This document shows positions 48,745 to 62,205 of a stretch of 64,000 nt of DNA, piece by piece (position 1 is the stretch's first letter; each line of letters starts with the position of its first letter). The translations under genes and the position numbers were made by a program. Below the pieces are notes generated by a model, which searched no databases, was not told the origin of the DNA, and saw only the letters and a program-made list of their open reading frames with translations. The DNA lies in contig CM114271.1 of assembly GCA_050084515.1 (NCBI GenBank), positions 42,284,001 to 42,348,000 of the forward strand, given 5' to 3'. The stretch comes from Blasia pusilla. Lineage: Eukaryota; Marchantiophyta; Marchantiopsida; Blasiales.

Positions 48745-49545
48745 GTGTCGAGAGATTTTCTTCGAGTAAGGGCGGACCTTCCAACTGCGGCAAACGTGAT
48801 TGATGCAAGTTAAACTCTTAAAGAAGTCTTACTTTTTCAATAAAGAATTATTATATACACTCTCCATTCTCTCACGATAGGAATCACGAATGGTAGTGCC
48901 CTAAGACGATAAGTCTCCCCAAATAACCATATCATATTAGACTTTTGAAACTCTCGAAGAATAGAACTCAATCGAGAACTCAACCAAATCAATCTCCTAA
49001 GAGGGATAATCCACTCTCATTGGAAGAGCAAGCAAGCTAATTCCATCCACTCAAGAGCAAGAAGGGAGACTCAAAAAATTAAGTAGAAGATGATGAACCC
49101 TTAAAGGTCTCTCTTCTTTATATACTTTCAAGGGATCCACAAGAGTACAAAATATGGCTAATCTTATCTTGTGCCATATGGCTTCCTCTCAAGGCTTAGC
49201 AAATCCCATTTTGACACAAGTAGATTTCATGTTATCTCCAAAATATTCTCATCAACTCATTTCATATCCTCTTAACTACCCCAACTATTCTAGCCACCAA
49301 CTCAGACTACTTTTACTTTTCTTTCGTTAATACATTCACCCCATTACTTTCCTTTATACTCCCATATCTTATTTATGACCTTTTAAGTTGGACCCGCACA
49401 AATGAGCCACCCTAAAGATGTTTAAACATGTAAATTTTATTTTCCTAAGCTAATTTACTTAGTAGTAATAAAACTCTCTCTGACACTTTATAAGAGAGGA
49501 GTTTACATACATGATGATTTTACTATACGACACCGGTGCGAAGAG
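48745..49545 (+). repeat. Dispersed repeat R, copy R3
   Basis: It starts TGTCGAGAG and ends near CGACACCGG. It lacks roughly 500 bp of the interior between the GAATCACGAATGGTAGTGCC block and the later half. It also adjoins Helitron coding sequence on its left. Confidence 0.7.
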
Positions 49546-50389
49546 GGGTTGCCTAATATGTGAGCACTTATGCTATATTTTTTACAGTTCGGCATATGAG
49601 TCTTCATCAGGAAGAGTAGGGTTTTTTTTCAGCTAGTCCAATTCACGATTCAGGATATAAGATTGATTGGACAAAGAAAGTGCAATAGAGTGATGGAGTT
49701 GATGCATTATGAGAATGTACGGCTTGTACAAGGTAAAAATACTAAACATTTGTTCAGAGCAGTTCCGAATATAGTATGTGAAGGAGCATTATTCAATAAA
49801 GTATCCCCTAAGTTATGGGAAAAGAAAAGGAAAGATATATGTCTATGTGGTATGTTTCACATCTACAGATATATCATCCTTGTCACTTAGAAACTGCTTT
49901 CTAGTCTGTGCTTGGTCCCTAAGCTATACGTTATCGTTGTCAAAGATATCATATAATTACCTTCTTTTCACCATCAGCAAGTACTGCACATCTTGCAAAA
50001 CATTGAGCTTTGTACTGTACGGATCTATTGCCATGCTATGGGTTAGTTGTCCCTTATCTTGGGATGCCTTTAAAATAACTTCTACATTGAATGATGGAAG
50101 AATAACAAGCCCATATGTTGGCCTAGGCACCTCAATCAAGGGAACGTAATACGAGTAGAGTTCTTTCACTTTCAAATTTAGTGGTTGGATATTACACACA
50201 TATCTATATAGAAAGTCAGGATATGTAGACGTGGGCGGGTCAATATCCATCCTACTAGTGGGCAATCAAGAAGGGAATCAACAAAGTACAATGGGTTACT
50301 ATCGAACCCATTGTACTTTGTTTCAATCCCTTATTCAACAAGTGAAAGAAGTTGTAGGTAGAGTGGTGTACGAATATACAAAGTTGTCA
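49546..50389. other. Between R3 and R4
   Basis: It contains open frames at 49663-49890 (plus) and 49957-50265 (minus) without a domain I recognise. They could be the N-terminal side of the Helitron protein. A short inverted repeat of ACAAAGTACAATGGGTT lies near 50281-50322. Confidence 0.4.
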
Positions 50390-51300
50390 TGTACAAGTTG
50401 TCTTATCGAGAGCTTTTCTTTCAGTAAGGACGGACCTTCTAGTTAAGGCACACATTGATGCAAGATGAACTCTCTAAGAAGTTCTCCTTTCTGGTACATA
50501 ATTACTATATACACTCTCCATTCTCTCAAGACAAGAATCACGAATGGTAGTGCCGAGGCGATCACTTCTTCATAGTATCTAGCCCCAAAATTCTTAACTT
50601 TAAAGTCTCTGTAAACTACTTTACGCTTATACACAAGAAAAATGACACAATTAGTGTTAAACCCTACTCGAGCACACCTATTAATATCCATGGATGGCTA
50701 TATAAGGACATACAAAATTCAATCCCATGTCCTTCCTTACGTGACAATAGGCATTATCATCGGAGTTGGAGATTGCATGACTTGGTTTACGAATCCCTCC
50801 TCACAATCATAGACTAGATAACGAGTAAACCAATACCTATCAACGAAGAGAACCTTTACGTGGTATGGTTTGAAAAAAGGAAAATCGAGTATGATTCGTG
50901 CTCCATCCCTATCTATAATTGACGGACATCCTCTATTGTCCTCAAGAAGAGGTTTTGGCAGAGTTGCTCTCCCAAGAGGGGTAATCCAGTCTCATTGGGA
51001 AAATAACAAGCCAAAACCATACACTATCCCTGGTATAACAAAATTCCCCTAAGATGACAAGTCTCTCCAAATAACCATCTCCACTTATATTAGACTCTAG
51101 AAAAATTTCCAAGAATAGACTGTGGTTAAATTACTCTCCCAAGAGGGGTAATCCACTCTTATTGGAAGAGCAAGCAAGCCTAGTGCTATCCACTCAAGAG
51201 TGATATGAGAAAACTCAAGAAATGAAATGAAGGTGATAAAACCTTGAAGGTCCCTCGTCTTCATATACTCATAAAGGATCCACAAGATTGATCTCATGAT
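50390..51300 (+). repeat. Dispersed repeat R, copy R4
   Basis: All left-half landmarks and the first part of the right half are present; the copy stops near GGATCCACAAGA at 51285, where other sequence begins. Confidence 0.7.
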
Positions 51301-51936
51301 AGAGGGTTGAGGGCTTCTCCGATTATTCAAGAGCCACCTAGGATGATCCCATCCCAATTGCAAGGTGACCATTATCACCGATATGATCATACTAGAGATA
51401 GATATTTTGATCTTCATTGAGGGCTATATCCAAACATAGGCCAAGGATTTGGAGACGAGAGATTTGGTGGAGGTCATGGAATTGATGTTCATGGTTTTCT
51501 TGGCCCTCATAACCAAACAAGCGGCAAGCGAAACATTGGAACTCTAGCGGGCTCACGCTACGATGCTTTGCGCTTTGGAGAGGTCTCAAGAAGCGACAAG
51601 TCACTCTTCACCATTTTTGGGTACGAGTATTGATTTGTAGAGGTGTACATGTGCATATGAGCTCATGAGGTAGGCGTGGAGTCGTGCATGTGTACCAAAG
51701 CAAAAAGAATCAGGTGACGATCGCGCGTGCTCTTGATATCAGAAAACATAATGTGATGAAATCATCGAAATATGTTACAAATTTTGGAGATACAATGCAT
51801 CCATATGTCATCATGCAACAATGTACGTAGCAATCTTCGTGTTGATCCCACCCTAGAGATCTAACATTCTTGCAACCTTCTTCATATCTTGCCACAACAA
51901 GTGTGGTATCAAAGGATATCAAGTCTCCACTTCAAG
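51301..51936. other. Unassigned
   Basis: No gene or known element seen. Confidence 0.4.
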
Positions 51937-52180
51937 TGTTGGATTCTCAACATCCACTTCTCTCATCATCATTAATTTGATCGGCCCCCTTATATGAGGA
52001 AAAGCCTAGATTGATGGTTCCGGCTTAGACGTCGAAGGAGTTATAGTAATATGACATAGTTGGTTTGTGGAGTAACATTACTAGGGTTATCTAACCCTAT
52101 ATTGCATCAGGGTGCATTTCTATGAATAGAAATAAAGAAAATAGGTTAAAAACCTTATTTTCTCAAGTAGTCAAATAGTC
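51937..52180 (+). repeat. LTR-like repeat, copy b
   Basis: It begins TGTTGGATTCTCAACATCC and is the direct-orientation partner of 22867-23121. It keeps the CTAACCCTATATTGCATCA arm but has lost the second hairpin arm. Confidence 0.5.
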
Positions 52181-52186
52181 GGGAGC

Positions 52187-52330
52187 CGCAGCGGTAGCGC
52201 ATTCTTGTATGTTAAGTTATCTCCATGTTGAGGTTTCATCCAAGCTCTCTTTTGTAAGTGCTAGGACAATCTCTATGTAGAGATAGATGAGGTCTATCCA
52301 AGAACAAGCGTGTGTTTTGAGATGTTGCGG
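52187..52330 (+). mobile_element. tRNA-like SINE head
   Basis: GCAGCGGTAGCGCA (about 52190) resembles a tRNA A-box region, and GAGGTTTCATCC (about 52230-52241) a B box, at tRNA-like spacing. The rest does not fold as a normal tRNA, so a tRNA-derived SINE is more likely. The end is uncertain. Confidence 0.4.
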
Positions 52331-55300
52331 GTATGACAGCAATGACGTTGTAAGATGTGCATAAAGTAGTAGATCATGTCAAGTGAATGTGATGTTTGTT
52401 GTATAGAGTTAGGGAGACCCAACTGCCAACTAGGGGAACAGTTGTGTGATCTTAATGTATATAAATGAGTATATTTTGTTTGTGTATGGATCTATCCATA
52501 TGTTGGGAAGATCGATATTTTGTGGTATGGATGTGACCAACAATGTAGATTTTGTAGTAATGTGTGTCCGCACGACACTATCCTAAAGGTCATATTCTTT
52601 GATAACCTACACCAACCGTACTTGGCTTCACAATCTTCATCAAGAAGTTCTTTTCTCTTTGCTCTGAATCAGTCTTCACACGAAATACTCATAGTTTTTG
52701 CTAAAGATAGTACTGCAAAATACTTCTCTCTTCCTTATAAATTTTTCATTATGAAGATCTAATGTCTTTGTCTTCACTCTTTCTTCTTATATAATCCGCG
52801 AAGAATACGCCTTGATTAACTTCATCATTCTTTCTTCTCTTATATCATTCTTATAGAAAGAGTCTTCACCTTCTCTCACCTCGTTATCCTATCCTTGGAA
52901 TCCATTCCATTTTCTTTGTATTCTAATCATAAAAAATGTTGCTTCCAACTTTACTCCCTATATATATACCTTAACAAAAAAGGGTAATTGTCTTCTTTGC
53001 AATTGCGCGAGATCTTCACAAGCTGGACATTTCTAATCCTACTTTAAAGTTCTAATTAAAAAATTTTGAAATTTACAAAATTGGCAAGTATCACAACTAG
53101 CACTTGCCTTGACTTCCCATTTGGAGTCTCATGGTTATCTTACCACCCATTGCATTTCATGACTAGTCTCACAATCTCGCCCATCTTGACTACTTGCGCG
53201 TTCCTTATTTCTTGCCTTTAAATGGAGCTTGGCTCAGAGGTTTCATCTCTTGCTTGCCTTGCCCTTAACCTTTTGAGTACCGACGCCCCTTTCTTGGCTA
53301 ATGCTAGTCTCAAGGTGGGTGTACACCTCGCCTAGCATTAGTCTCACGGCCAATTCCACCACCGTTCCAAGTCTTTTGACTAGCTAGTCTAGGTTTTGAC
53401 TTTAGTGGACCACACCAATGTCTTTCATCCTTGACCCACAATCATGACTCGCTTTCCGGATCCCGGCTAGTATGAGCGCCATAGACTAAGATATTTGCAA
53501 CGATATTCTTCTTGCCCATGTTACAAAAATGTTCTCTTGTTGCTCAAATTACGATTTATGATTGTGTGTTTGGAAAGGGGGTTGATATCTTGGTGGGAGT
53601 TCTTATTTTACTTGCGTAAAGTTTGAAACTTTCGTATCTATTAAAATAAGGTTAGTATATTCAACCAAGTTGGGACTCTAAAATCACAATAAGGTTGGTG
53701 GAGATGGGCATAGCATTTTTGGTCTATTTTCGATGCAACCTAGGATGGAAGTTTTTTTGGGGCTAGGTGTATTAAAAGTGGTGCAAGAAGAGAATTTATC
53801 TTTCATAATAATATGTTACAATTGGATTTTATTCAATTCTTTGAAGATATATTATGAAAAACTAACTTCTTCATTTTTTAGAGTCTCCTTGCTTGACACA
53901 TGGCACTCATCCAACAAGAAAAAAAATTCCACAACATGAGCAACAAGAAAATTTGGCAATGTGATTACTCCATGTATAGCACATGCTCCACATTAGTCTT
54001 ATATATTTACTTTCTATATAAAATTTTGTTATTTTTTATAGAAAAAAATTCCTAGATGGATTTTGAATGCCCTCTTTTCCTTTAATGTCCTCTCATCTAC
54101 CACACTTTCAAATGACACAAGTTTGAGTGATGTGAATTCATATTTTGGTAATCTATATAATGAATCATTCAAAATTCTCCCTCTTCCCCTTAGATGTATA
54201 TTTCTATCTTTACTTCTCTTTCCACAAATCAATTACAACTAATCCACGCTTTTGGTTATCATTATTATAAGTGTTTATTGAAAATTTTCTCTTTATGCTC
54301 TAGCATCATAACTAATTTACAAACTAAATCATATTATTTATACATAATTCCAATCTACGATTCTACACTTGCATCTCTTCATGCCCTTTATAATATATTG
54401 AATTATTGGTGATCATTGGTGATTGACCAATCATCCAATGGCCCATATGGATCATAACTATTGCCATCATATACAATATCTTTATACAATCCAAAACCTA
54501 TTTGTTGAATAGGTCACAACTTCCTACTATATTTCCTCTTGAGCCCTTCTACAAACCTACAATATGACTAGACTCCATGATTTTCCATTTTTCAATTCAT
54601 TGGCATTGGTTCATTAACAATCACTAGTGAAGTGTTTTTGTTGAGCACGATCCCTCTTAACTTCTATTATTTTTTCCCACACCCGATTGGATCACCAACG
54701 TGAAAAATTAATTTTGAGGGACACATGGCAGCATGAGGAAAGGCACTAGAAAACTCAATTCTCCCATTAGTATAGAGATTATGAGTCATCATTAAATCGG
54801 AATTGATCTTATCTTGAATGGCCAAAACCTTAACTTCAATATTCCCACATTAATTAACTTTTCTGAGGGGTGGATTCCATGCGCGCAGCGTATCGGCAAC
54901 GATGGAGCGTCACAGAGTTTTTTGCGCCCAAAAGTTTTGGGCGCAGAATTCATCCAACGTCCTCACCACCTATTTAACTAAAATCCGTTAGAAACTAATT
55001 GAAACCAGTGGGTGTTTCCCTCGTGAACCATTGGATACAAATTTTCAGACCTAGAAAATAGGTCCTTGCAACCTCCACGCGTGCTCATGGAAGTGGGCCC
55101 AAATATCTGCCATCAATGTAGGTGTTTCCAATTCCCAAAAAAAAAACTAGTATCTTTTCGTGAGTCCGTGGTGTTGAATCAATTCACATCCTTAAGTTAG
55201 CAACGGCTTCTACTGAGCTCCACTAGATCTAGTATCCCTTCTATTCACCTTCAAATTCAAAACCTATGTATTTGTAATCTCAACCAATCTTAAGTGATGA

Positions 55301-55867
55301 GAATTTTGAGATTTTTAGGAAAGTATTTTGTCCTTCCTAAGGAACCAATGTCTTTTCAAAGTTTTCTATTCATGTCTTTGCAAGAATAATTGATCTCCGC
55401 GAATCTGATATGGTTAAGTTACCTAACATATTTCCATAGTATCTAATGTCTCTTCATAATACTCTTAACTACTCTTTAACTAGTTTGGTTTTTCCTTCGT
55501 CCACCTTCCACCATATTGGGTGTCCCTTCATTCCTAAATAATATCAAATATGGTGTATTCCTCTATCCTTTGTTTAACACACCTATCATTCCTTACTAGG
55601 TTAGTTATCTTCCTCCTTTACTCTATCTTTTTGCTCCCATGGACTCCTAACTTCTTTAGTGTTACCCTTCTCTACCTTTATTCAAGATGTCTTTATCTTT
55701 TAGCACAACTAAATCTTGTACCATATCCAAATGTCCAAGTGGCATGGAAAAACAATCCTTAGGTTACCCTTGAGTGCTAAGAGATTGCATGTAGTTTCTT
55801 TTGGAAGGGATTTTTTCCAAAGGTCACATTTTGGTCCTCCTTGTCTAAGAAACACAATTACTAGATA
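52331..55867. other. AT-rich intergenic DNA
   Basis: Only short frames without domains. It holds one perfect palindrome at 54923-54945 (TGCGCCCAAAA, one base, reverse complement). Confidence 0.5.
54923..54945. repeat. Perfect 23-bp palindrome
   Basis: Arms TGCGCCCAAAA and TTTTGGGCGCA flank a single central G. It is GC-rich in an AT-rich setting and unrelated in sequence to the 27-bp family. Confidence 0.8.
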
Positions 55868-56101
55868 CTAGCATCTTGCCGCCCGATGCACGGGTGAAAA
55901 AATCCCTTAGTACCCTTAGTTCTTCTTGTTAGCACTTAGTTAAATACTCTTGTACACGTGTCTACACGTGGAGGCTTAAAAAAACTTACATGTCAACTCG
56001 TAACCTTTTTGAAGACCCATATATACACGTGTAAGTGAGGGCGGGGTTTGGGAAGCCTGGTGGAGGGCTTCCCAAACCCCGTTCGCTTTTAATAATATAG
56101 A
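55868..56101 (-). mobile_element. Short non-autonomous Helitron
   Basis: On the minus strand the element starts TCTATATTATTAAAAGCG and ends with a hairpin CCCG-TGCAT-CGGG, then CGGCAAGATG and terminal CTAG. The flanking bases are A before TC and T after CTAG, as expected for insertion into an AT dinucleotide without duplication. A second, internal hairpin near the 5' end has 16-bp arms at 56042-56057 and 56066-56081. At 234 bp it has no coding capacity and depends on an autonomous Helitron. Confidence 0.85.
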
Positions 56102-57480
56102 TTCCTTTTTCGTTCTTGTGAGACGCCAAATTGAAAAGCAATCTTCCTTAATCTAGAACTTTTCAAGTACATTTAATGAGGGCATCATTCTACACTTAAT
56201 CTTGGAGGTGAGGACGAATTGCATAGAACTTGGGGATAAAGTTTATGTGAGATGGAAATTGTGCTACACATTAAAGTCCTATTTCCCTTTTCTTCCATTC
56301 TTCGTGAGACACCTAGTAAGATTTCCGTAGAAGGCAAGTTCTACTCCCTTTTCTTCAATTCCTTGATGGAAAACTAGTAAGGTTTCCTTTTTCTTCTACC
56401 AAGTCAAGGGAAAAACTATGAAAAACCGATGGTGTGACCAAACCTACCACCAACACGCCTAACACAAAAGCTGTATTATGACGGACCACATGGGACCTCC
56501 CTTGCACACGCTTAAGTGCTATAGACTAACAGATGAAGTCCAGTAGGCTATATCTAAAAGTAGGCTCTTCACCGTTGCATGTGCACTTTCACTATGGGAT
56601 ATCAACGTGGGTCTTCAGCCACACTTGTGGGCCGTTAAATCATGAAAATGAAAGAAAAAAGCAACTAATCGTCGTTGAGGAATCGTAACTCGCCAGTTTC
56701 GTTCACAAGGTTGAGTGCTTAATTCTTCGAGTGATGGGTCCAGGAATTGGCAGTCACCTCGAAATAGGCACAACTTCACCAAAGGGGATGGCTAGTGAAG
56801 AGTGTGAATCTCTGGTGAGTAGCAGAGGGGATCTGCTGACAGTGTAGTGCACAACCCACCGCCTCCAATTGAGTCAAACCTGGGTCAAAAAATCCAATTC
56901 AAGCGGCACGTAGGTGGAGGACAAAGCAATTCAGGAAGCCCAGAAAGCATCGTGCAGAGTGCACTCCAAAGGTGTGTCTGGAAAGGAGAAAAGCACGGCC
57001 CTGAAGGCCCATAAGTGTCGTAGAGTGCCACCACTTTTAACCTTCCAATTCAGGCATCCAAAAGCTCTCCAGTGCTTCAAAAGTAGTGCATCCACAACAG
57101 TGTTGAGAAGGCTTCATATTCCATAAAAAAGCAATCCACCAGAGTTGGAGACCCAAAGCTCCAACAACGAGCATTCATCATGGGGCTGGAATTAACAGTG
57201 CGTATCACCCACAGATCTCGAGGGCTCACGCGCACCAAGAGCTTTCCGAGCAGTGCGACATCGTCCTGTCCCTCACACATTGAAGCAGTGAGCTTTATTT
57301 TATCGTCCCACTTCGGGAAAAAAGTACAACTGAAAATGGATGTCGTAGATCTCATTACTCTGACTACCGTTTTATGGATTTATTTACAGTATGAGAAAAG
57401 GGGAGAGCTCAACTTAAGCTGACTCGCGCTCCCTCTAACCTACAAGTTTCCAATCCACTTCTCTTGGTGAACTGGAGGAG
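56102..57480. other. Intergenic to FRO 3' flank
   Basis: No gene recognised; short frames at 56914-57126 and 57077-57422 overlap on opposite strands and have no domain. Confidence 0.4.
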
Positions 57481-57481
57481 T

Positions 57482-57618
57482 CTGCTACTCTTATAACGTA
57501 ATGTGGGGTTAGTGAGATAATTTAATTTGAGGTTGATCTTCCAACCGCAGGGATTTGCTACTCATATAATTTAATGTGGGGTTAGTGGGATAATTTAACT
57601 TGAAGTTGATCTTCGTAA
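57482..57618. repeat. Tandem duplication in the FRO 3' region
   Basis: A block of about 65 bp containing TAATGTGGGGTTAGTG and GTTGATCTTC occurs at 57482-57547 and again at 57554-57618 with about 12 percent differences, just after the FRO stop codon. Confidence 0.75.
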
Positions 57619-57643
57619 GCATCCAGTGGGGGCTGATGAAGTC

Positions 57644-60600
57644 TCATAGCTCGAAGCTAACTGAGTGGAAGTGAAAATTAGTGTATGCTGAGGTTCGGCA
57701 GGAAGATCTATGGCGTCCACATTCAGCCGCTACATCAGCCTCTAAGGAGGACGGGCCCGAGACCAGAACTCCCACCTCTTGCCCTTCGAAACGTTTCGTC
57801 AGCTGACCAAAAACATCTGCAAGGCATACGATCCCGTAATAGAAGGTTAGCAAAATCACACGAGAAGCTTTGCTCTCAAACCACGAGTACTCGTCAGCTG
57901 TCTATCTGTATGATCATGTAATCGCTTGAGACTTTATCATGATGTACTGTCATCACTGGATTACCTCACCAAGTAAAACGCTCGGACATTATAAGGGTCC
58001 ACTTAGAGCGTTGCAGATTATGAAAACGAGAAGACGAATGCGTGAAGGACACTGACACTGGACTTGATGGGATGGTTCTCACCTTTCCAAACGGGTCTCA
58101 AGCCCAAGTGCAAAGATCCGGCCCATGGTGAGCGATGAGCAGGTTCGTACTCTGTTGAGGGTTGGGGGTAGATTCGGCCCTGGCTCTCTTCGCCTCCGAA
58201 ACAGCCAACTGAGGAGCGAGACCTATTACGGACACAGAAAGACCATAGCAGGACGGCAGTGCCCCCACACAGTACCACCCCCAAAAACAGACTGACCAAG
58301 AAAAGCACAGATTCCTTGTAGTTTTTGTAGTGCGAGCCACGGTGCTGAATGACCAGCACGTTGGACAAACCCCACAGGATCATGAATCCCAATGTTGCTG
58401 CACATGCAGCCGCTGCAGCCCACACTGCGTTGCCTGTCCCTGACACCAGGGAGACAGTTTGAGCTCCTGCCTCGATGGGAGCGGGAGTTACCATTTCGAC
58501 TATGGGTTTGGAATACACAAAGCTCCATCCTTCGTAAGTTTCCAGGTCCAGTGTGCCCGAGGGTTTGTTCTCCAGGCTCGCAGGGTAGTCTGCAATGGTC
58601 TTGGATGTGCAGTAAGCCTGAACGGAAATCTGCACTTTGCTGTTGAAGTCCGGAAGAATCTCTCTTGGGTCTAGTGTGTTGAGGATAGCGAGGTCCGAGG
58701 GTTTCCTCACGCAGTAGATGAGGGTGATGCTTTCGGGAAGACCTTCTCGCTCCAGATTGTAACGATGGAGTAGGTCTCTCAGGATAGCAAGGAAAGGAGT
58801 GATTCCAATACCACCAGCAACCAACACCAGTTGTTTGTAGCTGCAAGCCAACATTTCAATGGTCAAATCCGTGATGGACAAATTCGACCAACATTCTGAA
58901 ATGTACGATTCAAAATTCACAAACAGATCCAAATCGATCAATTGGGATATACTCACTTGAGATAGAAGTCGACCTCATCTCCGTAGGGACCCTCCAGAGA
59001 AGACTTGAACGAGAAGGGGCACTTGGATTTGACGAGAGATTTCGACTGCCTCGACCCTTCTGATAGAGCGTCCGTCAAGCCAAGAGTCCACCCACCCAAG
59101 GGTTTAATGCAGATAGAGAGTTGGTCTTTCCCGTCCAGCGGACTCGAAGTTAAACTGAACGGATGCCAATACACCCGTGACACGCTCGGGAGTAAAACGT
59201 ACACGATGCTCAGGGGATGATACACGAAATCTGATCAATGCAGAATAGAGCTGTCAGAAACCAAAACAACGCTCAAACTGGTGGAAAAAGAGGAGATGGG
59301 GACAAAATATTGGCAAGGGCTTAACGCAGACAACGCTCATGGGATGGCAGACGAAAACTAAGCATAGGACAAACGGAAATTCGCAGAAACCAAGAAGTTG
59401 GTAGCTCTGGAACAAACAGGAGATGGGGATTCGTGAACGAGAAGCAAACATTGCCTTTGGGATAGCAGACAGAATTTGTTTACAGGACTCCGAACCATCA
59501 GAGACAAAGACGAAGCTCAGGAAAAGACAGATGGCATCAAATGAGTGCGACGTAAACAATTCTCGGGGCATGCAGACGAAATTGGAGCAGAGGAGAATAT
59601 ACTGTCAGAAACCTAGGCGAAGCTCGAAAGTTCAGCAACAAAACGAGATGGGGACAGAACCAAGAGAAGTCAGAGGTTCAAGACAAGCCTCGAAGATCGA
59701 GAACCAGAGGAGATGGGAATCATTGAGTGTCACTTAGGGATAGCTCAGAGAATTGTAGACAAAACTTTAACTAAAATGAGACGGCAAGTAAGTGAACAGG
59801 ACGAGGGAGAAGTTAATTCGAGGTATGGCAGACGAAATCCCAACACAGAACAGCAGAAATGTCGGAAACCCAGATAAAACTGCAATTTCCGGAACAAAAA
59901 GGAGGTAGGGAGAGAAGTGACTGAGTATAAGAGACCTTCGATATGCTCAGAGAACTGTACGCGACCTCGGAACTACCAGAATGTGGGTAGTTTCTGACTA
60001 GGACGTAGACAATGCCGAGGACGGCAGACATAATCCTAACACAGGACAACCGAAATGCCAGAGATGAAGACGGAGCTGGAAGGCATGGATCAACAAAAAA
60101 AACACTTGGGGTTAGGATTGAACGACTTACTTTCAGGGGTGGGAAACTTGAGCTCCACCGCACCAGAGGGTAGCACTCTGGCCGACAACACGTCCACGGT
60201 TTGACGGGATTGAACGAGGCGAATGAAGCGATCCACAAAGAACAGCAGCACGGGGATGGCCACGTAGTACACCGCACCCACGAAATGGCACGCGAACAAC
60301 AGGAAGAACAGCACGTAAAACTGGTGCACGCTGTAAAACAAATCAAACAGCCTTCTACGCATGAAAGGCAGAGACGTGAACCACATCAGTAATCCCAAAA
60401 CCAACGCACAGAATCCGCACACGACCGCCGCTCCAGGCGTTGTCCTCCAGTTGAAAATCTGCACATCAAATTACAACTACTAGCTGCATCAGTACTTAGG
60501 GCCGTTCATTCCAGACGACACACGCTGCGGCAGAGCCTTGACTCACGGTTCTCGCGATGCACGGCAGTTTTCCACGGCCCAAAATGCGGTACTTACGTGA

Positions 60601-62053
60601 GACACTTCGTTGTTCGCCACGAAGAAGACGATGAAGGTTGCCCCGTGGCCAGCGAAGAGAAGCAGGGCCAGTTGAGCGAGCCATGTGTGATAGCGGACCG
60701 CCTGCTCCCAAGGAAGCCGGATGAAACGCAGCAGTGGCGACCCTCTTGTAACAGGAATCCACAGCAGCGAGAACGGTATGAGCCCCGCGCTGGCCAAGCT
60801 AACGGACGACTGCAGGAACTTGAGCGTCCACCTGAATCCCCCAAAAAAGGATGATCAGCACTCGCTTTTGATGGACTGGTTGATGTAAGAACTGTTTTTA
60901 TCAAGAGACTTCGCACGCCTCTCGTCACAGCACACGCAAAAACGTTTTTTTTTGCAAGGACGCCAACTGACTCATGAAAAGATATAGCCACAATCATAAT
61001 AATCGCAGGTCTCGCTCTACCGTGGGGAGCGAAAGATCAATTAGCGCCAAGGACAGTTGTTGCCGTCATCGATGCCTTTAAAAACAACCCTCTCGCTATG
61101 ATCAATTCTAATGAAAATCAAGAACCGGGTGCCAGCTTTGAGAGAGTCGACAGGTTTACTTTGGTGGAGCTCCGGGGAAGTTCGGTTGGCGATTGACCCC
61201 CTGAACTCCGACGTAGGTACTCTTGATGAAGTTCCACAGCACGAGGAAGAGAATCACACACAGGAAGAGGAGGTCTCCTACGGTGAGCACACCCAACGGA
61301 GTCTTTGCGAACACGACGACGTGCATGAGCGTCCTGAGATCTCGGAGGATTCCTTGGCGTTTACACCGGCTGCAAAATCCACATCCGGCACAGCCGAGTC
61401 AGGACAGCATGTCATGTTTGCAGACTCTGCACTGGAGCTGTAAACGAAACAGCGGACAATGCTCTCATGGACACACGTACGATCTCGACCCACTACCACT
61501 GGAGTATCCCTCGATCGGTCCATCCACCGCTCTTTTCGGGTGACAAGCATTTACGGCCGATCACAGCACCTCATCTCAAATTGCCGTCAGACAAAAGGAT
61601 CTCTCTAGCTCCTGCCGACTACTGAATAGCTACGCTGGGCTGTCGCTGAATGGTCCCGAGCGACTGAGACAGGAAGTTCGGTGGTTTGGGCCAGTTGCCG
61701 CTGGATACTGCCTACTGGTGGCCCCAGTTACAGGCGGGTGGTTAGCTATAGTGGATACGCATTGGACGTGAACGACAGACAAGGACTGGATGGGACGGGA
61801 GAGAATGAGTGTCGATCGATAATAGATGGTCGATCCAGACGTAGAATTGGCGTGAGAGGGACGACCGTCGCTGGGATCTGAAACCACCGGTTCCGAGGAT
61901 GTCTCTCCCACAAGTTGCGATTTGACACCAGTAACAAGAAGGCTATCTCTACTACGGCTACATGGGAACCCATATTCGAAACATTTTTGCTAGACTCCAC
62001 TGCCTGTTGGAGATATACCGACTAAACTTCAGCTCCGCTCGGTGAAAACATGA

Positions 62054-62106
<53 letters not shown>

Positions 62107-62156
62107 ATTACAAAAATGGCAGTGGAAATGAGTCACGCACCAGCTGGAGGCGGTTT

Positions 62157-62205
<49 letters not shown>

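Noticed and set aside
44200-49545. R2 and R3 as the two LTRs of one retrotransposon
   Set aside because: They are in the same orientation, but the DNA between them encodes a Helitron RepHel on the opposite strand and no gag-pol, so independent insertions fit better.
52187-52260. Functional tRNA gene
   Set aside because: A- and B-box-like motifs are present, but the acceptor stem and anticodon arm do not form properly; a SINE head is more likely.
58226-58846. 206-codon minus-strand frame and plus-strand frames overlapping FRO exon 7
   Set aside because: They are alternative frames of the true exon; only the FRO frame has the nucleotide-binding motif and matching exon phases.
61370-61443. Cys-rich extension before FRO exon 3 (LQCRVCKHDMLS, TGA, GCAGCGFCSRC), possibly a zinc finger or selenocysteine
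   Set aside because: It needs readthrough of a TGA. Using the acceptor TTTTGCAG at 61370 instead gives exact phase with exon 2 and normal FRO spacing, and FROs do not have this finger.
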